From contig CACYXJ010000018.1 of assembly GCA_902778375.1 (NCBI GenBank), forward strand, positions 1-35,756: 35,756 nucleotides of DNA, in the 5' to 3' direction. The stretch is from an uncultured Erysipelotrichaceae bacterium (GTDB lineage: Bacteria; Bacillota_I; Bacilli_A; Erysipelotrichales; Erysipelotrichaceae). Positions 30,106 to 35,756 of this stretch are shown here, piece by piece. The first letter of the stretch is position 1, and every line of letters begins with the position of its first letter. A model generated the notes under the pieces. That model had not been told where the DNA came from. It saw nothing but the letters and a program-made list of their open reading frames with translations, and did no database searches. Position numbers and translations under genes: made by a program.

Positions 30106-31131
30106 TCAGATTGATTCCTGATCCCTGTATTCATTCAGATGATAGCGGATATGATTGCACAGTGCTGTTCCAGCCCTGACGATCGGTTTGACAAACGACG
30201 GTCCGTAGTTGATGGCGTTGGGATAATATTCGGCTTCGAAGCAGACGGCGCTGCGGGGCGGATAGACCTGCCCTTTCTTGCCGGTGTCGCCATACAGGAA
30301 GTTGGCGGAATAGAGATGGAAACCGGGGAAATCGCTTTCCATCGTCAGCTGCAGCTGCTTGCCTCTGCAGACTGCCATCCGGCGCATGCCTTCGCCTTTG
30401 ATCTCGTAGAAATGATCGTAGCCGTTTGCCAGTCTGATCTGTTCGTCGTCGGCTCCGATATCCTGACCGAGCGGCTTGGCAGTACGGAAATCGAACGGTG
30501 TGTCGTCGACATATGCCAGCTGTTCCCGCATCATACCGTTTTCATCGGAAAGACCGTAGCGGTCAGCGGGAATCTCGATGACATGTTCAAGGGCGCTGCC
30601 TTCACCGTCCAGATTAAAATAGGAATGATTGGTATAGGCAAACAGCGTATCCTGGTCGCAGCTGCCGGATGCGGTGATTTCAAAACCGTCGGAAAGCAGC
30701 GTATAGCGGATCTCGACATTGAGTGTGCCGGGATAGCCTTCCTCCATGTCCGGTGAGACAGTGCGGAAGATGATTTCGTTTTCGCTTTCTTCGGTATCGA
30801 AGACTTTTTTGTCGAATCCGACGATGCCGCCGTGCAGGCTGTTGCCGTTGTTGTTCACAGCCAGATGATAGGTTTTGTCATTCAGGGTGAATTCGCCCTT
30901 GCCGATGCGGTTCGCCGTACGGCCGACGGAAGCGCCGAGATAGCTGCCCTGCTGATTGACATACCCTTCCAGGGTGTCATATCCGAGAACAGCATCGATT
31001 CCCGTCTTTTTGTCCACGAAGGATACAAGCGTCGCGCCGTAGTCGCTCACGGTAATCTGAACGTTGTCGTTCTCCAGGGTATAGAGACTGACTTCCTTCC
31101 CGTCGGCAGTGGTTCCGAAATATGTTTTCAT
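30106..31131 (-). CDS. galM: Aldose 1-epimerase (galactose mutarotase)
   Basis: A 341-residue cytoplasmic mutarotase that interconverts alpha and beta anomers of hexoses. Motifs: NNNGNSLHGGIVGFDKKVF (His100), YTNHSYFNLDGEG (His169, probable general acid) and CFEAEYYPNAIN (Glu299, probable base). The start at 31131 is chosen because GGAGG of the upstream gene's last codons is correctly spaced for it. An ATG at 31140 overlaps the HAD stop but sits almost on GGAGG. It works in the same sugar operon as the GH32 enzyme, readying released sugars for kinases. Confidence 0.92.
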   Translation of the reverse strand: MKTYFGTTADGKEVSLYTLENDNVQITVSDYGATLVSFVDKKTGIDAVLGYDTLEGYVNQQGSYLGASVGRTANRIGKGEFTLNDKTYHLAVNNNGNSLHGGIVGFDKKVFDTEESENEIIFRTVSPDMEEGYPGTLNVEIRYTLLSDGFEITASGSCDQDTLFAYTNHSYFNLDGEGSALEHVIEIPADRYGLSDENGMMREQLAYVDDTPFDFRTAKPLGQDIGADDEQIRLANGYDHFYEIKGEGMRRMAVCRGKQLQLTMESDFPGFHLYSANFLYGDTGKKGQVYPPRSAVCFEAEYYPNAINYGPSFVKPIVRAGTALCNHIRYHLNEYRDQESI

Positions 31132-31136
31132 TATGT

Positions 31137-31940
31137 TCATTCCTCCAGCAGTCCGTAATGCACGAAGACATTCCTCAGACCTTCTTCATCGATATCCGTA
31201 CTGACATAGTCTGCCAGTTCTTTCAGTTCCTTTACGGCATTGCCCATTGCCGCTTTGTATCCGCAGGCTTCCAGAAGAACCGCGTCGTTTGGACCGTCGC
31301 CGACGGCCAGCGTTTCTTCCTTCTTCAGTCCGTAATGCCGGCAGGTTTCCTCTACGCCCCTGTCCTTGCCGCACTGATCGCTGTATACATCCACCGCCAG
31401 ATCGGTCCAGCGGGTGGCGCTGATATGCTTCATGCGCTGCTGTACCGGATGCCAGATGCTTTCCTCGGCATACGGCACGAGCATGAAGATATCGCTGTTC
31501 AGGATTCTTTCCGGATCTGCGATCTCCGGCATCGGGGTATGGATCTCTTCCTGGGATCTGCGTACCCTTTCATCATCCATATTAATAAATATGGTCTGCT
31601 CATCCATGAACATGCAGGGAAAGGGATCGCGTTTCAGATTGTCATAGAGAACAGCCAGGTCTTCCCGGCTGACCGGCTCATTGTAATAACTTCCTTTATC
31701 ATTATAACAATAAGCACCGTTGACTGTAATCCATCCGTCGGCGGGAAAACCGTACAGGTTCATCCATTTCAGTTCCTGCACATGCCGGCCGGTGGCGATA
31801 AACACAAGGATACCCTTTTCCCGCAAGGCGGCGATGGCTTTCTCTGCGGAAACAGGAATGGAATTTGTCCGGTGCGAGAAGACGGTGTTGTCCATATCGA
31901 GAAAAACCGCCCGGATTCCTGTTTTTTCCTGTGTTTTCAT
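31137..31940 (-). CDS. Cof-type HAD-IIB family phosphatase
   Basis: A 267-residue haloacid-dehalogenase phosphatase. Motif I is FLDMDNTV (Asp15, Asp17), motif II is IATGRHVQ (Thr50), Lys192 supports motif III and motif IV is GDGPNDAVLLEACG (214-227). A type IIB cap lies between about 85 and 185. It probably dephosphorylates sugar phosphates and may prevent their build-up during sucrose use. It is the first gene of the operon and has no ribosome site; the -10 box ends eight bases before ATG, so a leaderless mRNA is likely. A cre-like operator lies just upstream. Confidence 0.9.
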   Translation of the reverse strand: MKTQEKTGIRAVFLDMDNTVFSHRTNSIPVSAEKAIAALREKGILVFIATGRHVQELKWMNLYGFPADGWITVNGAYCYNDKGSYYNEPVSREDLAVLYDNLKRDPFPCMFMDEQTIFINMDDERVRRSQEEIHTPMPEIADPERILNSDIFMLVPYAEESIWHPVQQRMKHISATRWTDLAVDVYSDQCGKDRGVEETCRHYGLKKEETLAVGDGPNDAVLLEACGYKAAMGNAVKELKELADYVSTDIDEEGLRNVFVHYGLLEE

Positions 31941-31976
31941 TACAGTTATTGTCTATCAAATTGCCTGATTTGTGAA
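31941..31976 (-). promoter_or_regulatory. Promoter of the HAD/galM/GH32 operon, leaderless type
   Basis: Minus strand: TTCACA and GACAAT (31948-31953) with 17 bp between. Transcription should start at 31940-31941, on or one base before the ATG of the phosphatase. The -35 box overlaps one arm of the operator. Confidence 0.55.
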
Positions 31977-31990
31977 CGAAAACGTTTACA
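31971..31990. promoter_or_regulatory. cre-like operator between the sugar operon and the SEDS/PBP operon
   Basis: TGTGAACG AAAA CGTTTACA is an inverted repeat with one mismatch. Its minus-strand form TGTAAACGTTTTCG agrees with the CcpA catabolite site (TGWAANCGNTNWCA) at all but the last base. It overlaps the -35 box of the sugar operon, so binding by CcpA or a LacI-type sugar regulator should repress it. Confidence 0.6.
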
Positions 31991-31994
31991 AAAG

Positions 31995-32022
31995 TTGCGA
32001 ATCATCGGGAAAATGCTATTCT
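31995..32022 (+). promoter_or_regulatory. Promoter of the SEDS/penicillin-binding protein operon
   Basis: TTGCGA (31995-32000) and TATTCT (32017-32022) with 16 bp between and a TGC extension before the -10. The cre-like site lies directly upstream of its -35 box. Confidence 0.5.
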
Positions 32023-32044
32023 AAGTTAATATCAGGAGAAAACA

Positions 32045-33436
32045 ATGTTTTTCAGAAAAAAAGAAGAGCCTGAAATCGAAGAGGAACTCGCGGAAGAGGA
32101 GGAAGTCCAGAATTCCGGAGCCATATATATTATCCTGCCGGTGATCCTGCAGTTTGTTCTGGGAGCACTGGTCTTTCTGCGTTCCCGCAACGCGGCGATC
32201 ACCTATCTGTACGCCATGGTCCCGATGCTGTTTGTCACGGCCGCCCTTGGCACCTATGCCTATAACCGCGGCAGCGACATGAAACTGTTCACGGCGATGA
32301 CGTGTCTTGCCTCGATGGGCATCGCCCTGCAGATCACGATCGAATATGTCTATCATCCGGTCGGGGCGCCGTACAGCGCCATCAAATACGCCATTTCCCT
32401 GGCCATCGCGGTCGCCTTTGTGGCGTTCTACCATCTGTTCCGGCTGCTTTTGAACAAGTCCTTTACGATATGGCTGATGTTCGCCCTGGCGGCGGCTGTC
32501 TATATCGTTCTGATGATCAACGGCATCGACGCCAACGGCAACGGCACGACAGCGTGGTTCACGATCGGAAATCTGACTGTTCAGCTGACCGACTTCATCA
32601 AGGTCGCGGCTGTCATGTTCTACAGCGCCCTGTTCTCGGTGAAAAACAAGCGTGACGACCGCAGCATTCTGACCATTTCCACCCTGTTCTTTCTGATGAA
32701 CCTGGTCGGATCGGTTCTGATCCATGAGCTTGGTTCGTTCTTCATCCTCTACGGGCTGCATCTCTCGGTGCTGTATATCTTCCTGCCTCACAGCAAAATG
32801 AAACGGGTCTATCTTCTGACTGTTTTCATCACGACAATCGTCCTGCTGGCAGGCGCCTATATGCTTTACAAGATCCTTCTGCCGTATGCCGAAGCCGGAA
32901 CCCTGAATTCCTTCACGGCCTTGATCTGGCCGATCGTAAAGAAGGTCTATCTGCGGTTTTCCATTACCGCCAATCTGGTCAATGATCCCTATGGTGCCGG
33001 CTATCAGCTGCTGCAGGGAAAAAGAGCGCTATGGATGTCTGGTTTCTTCGGCAACACGGTCAATTTCGTGGAAATTCCGGTTCCGGATTCCGACATGGCC
33101 TTTATTTCGCTGGTCAATTCCTTCGGTCTGCCGATCGGTTTTCTGGCAGTTCTGCTGTTTGCCCAGATTCTGTTCTCCGGCGGCGAGCTGAGTGTTTCGC
33201 TGCTGAAGAAAAACCGCCAGGACGCGGTTGTCGTCTACGGCATCACGGTCATGCTGTTTGCCCAGGCGATGTTTGTGATCCTTGGCTCCTGCAATGTCAT
33301 ACCGCTTGCCGGTCTGCCGATCCCCTTCCTGTCCCGCGGTTTCACCTACCAGTCCATTGTCTTCTGTTTCGGCGGTCTGCTGCTGCATCTTTCCGAGGAC
33401 AATGCCGATCCGGAAGGAGGTGTCCATGAAGTCTGA
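32045..33436 (+). CDS. SEDS family peptidoglycan glycosyltransferase (FtsW/RodA/SpoVE)
   Basis: A 463-residue multi-pass membrane protein, about 10-12 helices, with an acidic cytoplasmic N terminus (EEPEIEEELAEEEE). SEDS signatures: NDPYGAGYQLLQGKRALWMS in the large outer loop (the Asp and Gly-Tyr-Gln correspond to the catalytic-loop region of RodA), FISLVNSFGLPIGFLAVLLF, and NVIPLAGLPIPFLSRGFTYQ near the C terminus. SEDS proteins polymerise lipid II into glycan strands and work with a class B PBP. The partner gene overlaps this one by 11 bp. The start follows AGGAGA. It is not certain whether this is the housekeeping RodA/FtsW or an extra pair. Confidence 0.9.
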   Translation: MFFRKKEEPEIEEELAEEEEVQNSGAIYIILPVILQFVLGALVFLRSRNAAITYLYAMVPMLFVTAALGTYAYNRGSDMKLFTAMTCLASMGIALQITIEYVYHPVGAPYSAIKYAISLAIAVAFVAFYHLFRLLLNKSFTIWLMFALAAAVYIVLMINGIDANGNGTTAWFTIGNLTVQLTDFIKVAAVMFYSALFSVKNKRDDRSILTISTLFFLMNLVGSVLIHELGSFFILYGLHLSVLYIFLPHSKMKRVYLLTVFITTIVLLAGAYMLYKILLPYAEAGTLNSFTALIWPIVKKVYLRFSITANLVNDPYGAGYQLLQGKRALWMSGFFGNTVNFVEIPVPDSDMAFISLVNSFGLPIGFLAVLLFAQILFSGGELSVSLLKKNRQDAVVVYGITVMLFAQAMFVILGSCNVIPLAGLPIPFLSRGFTYQSIVFCFGGLLLHLSEDNADPEGGVHEV

Positions 33437-34829
33437 ACGTAAAAGAGATGTTTCATTGACAAGGATCCGCCTGACGGAAATCGCCGGCTGCCTGGTCGCG
33501 GTGCTGTTTATTATCTCGTTTGCCTGGAAATATCTTGCCGGACCGATGATGAAGCCTGATGCCGCAGCGACGAAGAACGCCATTACCTATGAGGCAATCG
33601 AAAACTATATGATCGAGGGCGAGATCCTCGACCGCAGCGGCAGTGTGATCATGGGCGGCGGCGATGCCGGAGTCGGCATCTCGGCCGATTATCCCGACAA
33701 TTACAGTTTCGCCTGGCTGCTCGGCTACTATTCGGTCAGTGCCGACGGTGAAAACCGCTACGGCATCCGCGGCAACACCAGCAGTTATTCCATGTTCACC
33801 CTCGACAAGAACAACCGCGGCGCGACGACCCGTCTGACCGTGGATGAGGGACTGCAGAACTTTGCCTGGGAAAGCCTGCTGGCCGGTCAGGAAGGCAGCG
33901 TCATTGTCATCGACAACGACAGCGGTGCGATCCTGTGTCTTGCTTCCCAGAGCACCATCGACTATGACGTCAATGATGTCAGTACCCTGCTCTACAGTGA
34001 TGTTCCCGATTCCCAGTACCGCCGCGGAACATTTGAAAACGATCCGCCCGGCAGTACCTTCAAGATCATAACGGCTGCTGCCGCCCTGCAGAAAGCAGAG
34101 GAAGAAGATCTTGGCGAGGACTGGTTCTACTATTATGACGACGGAACCTACACGCCGGAAGGTGATGACTTCACGATTACCAACTACGGCGATTACAGCT
34201 ATGGCGACCTCGATCTTGAGACTGCCATGAACAACTCCGTCAACTGCTACTTCGCCGATCTTGGCATCAAGGTCGGACAGACTGCCCTGCAGTCCATGGC
34301 GGAACAGTTCCTGGTCGGTCAGGATATCGAAATTCCTTTCCTCGGCACCCTGCATTCCAGTTTCAGCTACGGCGACGGCTCCCCGGCCTACCTGGCCCAG
34401 GCGGCCTTCGGTCAGGGCAACACCGAGATCACTCCGCTGCATCTGGCCATGATCGCCCAGGCAGTCGCCAGCAACGGCGAAATGCTGCGGCCGTATATCG
34501 TCGATTCGATCAGGAGCGGCAAGCTTCCGCTCTATGCCCATACCCGGAAAAAACTGAACAACTGCATCAGTGTCTCGGTCGACGAGAAACTGAAGGAGAT
34601 CATGCATTCCACAGCTGTCGGATACGGCCTTGACGAATACAATTACGGATATGTCTGCGCCAAGACCGGAACGGCGGAATGCGCCGACGGCAGAGTCCAT
34701 ACCTACATCGTCGGTTTTACCGAAGACGCATCGTTCTGCATCAGCATGAACAATTCCGACATCAGCAGCAACCTCTACGGCACTGCCCAGGAACTGGTCA
34801 GTTATCTGAACAATTATATTTATCAATAA
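33426..34829 (+). CDS. Class B penicillin-binding protein (transpeptidase)
   Basis: A 467-residue D,D-transpeptidase with one N-terminal membrane helix (about 18-35). The active-site motifs are all present: STFK (Ser210, Lys213), SVN (271-273) and KTG (413-415). The pedestal before the catalytic domain is short (about 100 residues, ILDRSGSVIM included), as in PbpA-type enzymes rather than PBP2 or FtsI. It crosslinks glycan strands made by the SEDS partner upstream. The start at 33426 follows AAGGAGG and lies inside the end of the SEDS gene, so translation is coupled. It ends at a bidirectional terminator. Confidence 0.92.
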   Translation: MKSERKRDVSLTRIRLTEIAGCLVAVLFIISFAWKYLAGPMMKPDAAATKNAITYEAIENYMIEGEILDRSGSVIMGGGDAGVGISADYPDNYSFAWLLGYYSVSADGENRYGIRGNTSSYSMFTLDKNNRGATTRLTVDEGLQNFAWESLLAGQEGSVIVIDNDSGAILCLASQSTIDYDVNDVSTLLYSDVPDSQYRRGTFENDPPGSTFKIITAAAALQKAEEEDLGEDWFYYYDDGTYTPEGDDFTITNYGDYSYGDLDLETAMNNSVNCYFADLGIKVGQTALQSMAEQFLVGQDIEIPFLGTLHSSFSYGDGSPAYLAQAAFGQGNTEITPLHLAMIAQAVASNGEMLRPYIVDSIRSGKLPLYAHTRKKLNNCISVSVDEKLKEIMHSTAVGYGLDEYNYGYVCAKTGTAECADGRVHTYIVGFTEDASFCISMNNSDISSNLYGTAQELVSYLNNYIYQ

Positions 34830-34830
34830 G

Positions 34831-34874
34831 AAAAAGACTTTAGACCGTCATCGGTCCGAAGTCCTTTTTTTGTC
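34831..34874. terminator. Bidirectional terminator between the PBP and lipoprotein genes
   Basis: GACTTTAGACCG TCAT CGGTCCGAAGTC (one mismatch, one G-T pair) followed by CTTTTTTT on the plus strand and by TTTTTC on the minus strand. Confidence 0.88.
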
Positions 34875-35555
34875 TCAGTTCTTTGTGAAGATGTCGAGAA
34901 TCGCCTGGGTCGTGTCATTGTTGAAGCTGGCAGCGGTGATGCTGGCAACGTTGCGTCCGTTGATGATATATACCTGGCGCTCATAGAAATCATAACCGGC
35001 ATAGACAGCGGAGATTTCCAGGCACGGCACCTCTTCGCCAAGGAATTCCGCGGTTCCCTTTTCGACCGATACGTTTTCGAAGCTCTGGGATTCCAGTTCC
35101 TTTTTGACAGCGGCTTTGTTGCCGGTGATCAGCATGTCGGCCGTCACGGAAGCGATGCCGAGATCTTCCATAAACACATTGACCGTTTCGCTGCTGCGCG
35201 GGCTCTGGCCGTAGAAGTCAAGAATGGCGCTGCCGTCCTCGATGCTCTGTTTGGCGGTCTCGTTGTTCAGTTTCTCGCTTGTCTGCTGGCTCATGGTCGC
35301 CAGGCCTTCCTCGGTGCTGATGACCCATTCGTTGCTGAATTCGGCCTTGATGCCGAAGAATTCATTCACATAGGTCTGGCCGTCGACAACTCCCCTTTCG
35401 AACAATGGTCCGAGATCCTTCGCCGTATCCTTGTCATCCGGTTCAGTTTCGGATGGTTTTGTACTGTTGTCTGTATTATCTGAAGGTTTGCTGCCGCAGC
35501 CTGCCATCATGAGAAGCGCCGCCATGGCAGTAACCAGTAAACGTCTGTTTTTCAT
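34875..35555 (-). CDS. Hypothetical lipoprotein
   Basis: A 226-residue exported protein. The signal is type II: MKNRR, a hydrophobic core LLVTAMAALLMMA, and Cys20 in MMAGC as the lipidation site. A Ser/Thr/Asp-rich linker (about 21-45) follows, then a soluble domain with alternating strands (VNEFFGIKAEFSNEWVIST). The middle resembles the fold used by many small Bacillota lipoproteins of unknown function; I do not recognise a specific family. The start at 35555 follows AGGAGG; an ATG at 35612 has no site. A TGATATGAT extended -10 lies about 20 bases before that site. Confidence 0.8.
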   Translation of the reverse strand: MKNRRLLVTAMAALLMMAGCGSKPSDNTDNSTKPSETEPDDKDTAKDLGPLFERGVVDGQTYVNEFFGIKAEFSNEWVISTEEGLATMSQQTSEKLNNETAKQSIEDGSAILDFYGQSPRSSETVNVFMEDLGIASVTADMLITGNKAAVKKELESQSFENVSVEKGTAEFLGEEVPCLEISAVYAGYDFYERQVYIINGRNVASITAASFNNDTTQAILDIFTKN

Positions 35556-35639
35556 TTCCGTATGCCTCCTGTTACCATGAACCATCATATCATGTAAGGT
35601 ACTGTGATGCACTGTCCCAAAGTGAATAACAGTGTTTCT

Positions 35640-35756
35640 GTTTCATTTTGTTTTCAGGCTGAAGTGAAAAGTTAACTTCCACTTTCAAAAACGTTGAAGG
35701 AAAGAAGAAATAACTCTTACAGAAACAGTGCAGAATGAAAGAAAACTGCACTGTTT
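35640..35756. repeat. Cluster of inverted repeats at the window edge
   Basis: No gene is supported between 35556 and the end. AAACAGTGCAG (35723-35733) and CTGCACTGTTT (35746-35756) form a perfect 11-bp inverted repeat with a 12-base loop ending in TTT at the window edge, a probable terminator continuing outside. CAGTGTTTCTGT (about 35630-35641) is an inverted near-copy of ACAGAAACAGTG (35720-35731). A near-palindrome centred on GTTAAC lies at about 35659-35685. Confidence 0.45.

Noticed and set aside
33453..34826. Open frame of 457 codons opposite the penicillin-binding protein
   Set aside because: Antisense shadow of a gene with all three transpeptidase motifs; composition is not that of a real protein.

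Overview
The window looks like chromosomal DNA of a low-GC-lineage Gram-positive bacterium (Bacillota) with a moderately high GC content, most likely a gut member of the Erysipelotrichia. This is inferred from gene content and protein style: feoA-feoA-feoB, DUF4428 and DegV proteins, two MATE exporters, YolD-like protein, AGGAGG ribosome sites and many short U-tailed terminators. No rRNA, tRNA, CRISPR array, transposase or integrase was seen. Coding density is high and the genes form short operons separated by clear terminators.

Layout. 1-1.8 kb: a PNPOx-type flavoprotein diverges from an esterase coupled to a membrane-anchored GIY-YIG protein. 1.8-4.4 kb: a sensor kinase and its OmpR-type regulator, the latter interrupted by an in-frame TGA at a tryptophan position. 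4.5-6.2 kb: an aldo/keto reductase coupled to an unknown small protein, preceded by a long, highly structured leader or small RNA. 6.2-7.9 kb: a Nudix hydrolase diverging from an HD-domain phosphohydrolase, then a DUF2500-like membrane protein. 8.0-10.7 kb: two convergent MATE exporters. 10.8-11.7 kb: an MBL-fold hydrolase.

11.8-14.7 kb is the most striking region: XRE repressor, ImmA/IrrE protease, Y-family DNA polymerase and YolD-like protein in one operon, behind a consensus promoter with a perfect 17-bp palindrome. It reads as a self-contained damage-response mutagenesis cassette, with a protease/repressor switch in place of LexA.

14.8-18.4 kb: patatin-like lipase, a radical SAM/SPASM enzyme, a DUF4428 zinc-ribbon protein and a Dabb protein. 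18.5-21.7 kb: a ferrous-iron uptake operon (feoA, feoA, feoB, short DtxR-like regulator) behind a promoter with overlapping GTTAG/CTAAC inverted repeats. 21.8-26 kb: a MurJ/YtgP-type flippase, an M32 carboxypeptidase and a second aldo/keto reductase. 26.1-28.5 kb: a LysR-type regulator, a DegV protein and a GNAT acetyltransferase. 28.6-31.9 kb: a HAD phosphatase, aldose 1-epimerase and GH32 fructosidase operon behind a cre-like operator. 32.0-34.8 kb: a SEDS glycosyltransferase and a class B penicillin-binding protein. 34.9-35.6 kb: a lipoprotein.

Three genes (Nudix, first MATE, HAD phosphatase) have a -10 box placed so that transcription should start at, or within two bases of, the start codon, with no ribosome site. 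They are candidate leaderless mRNAs.
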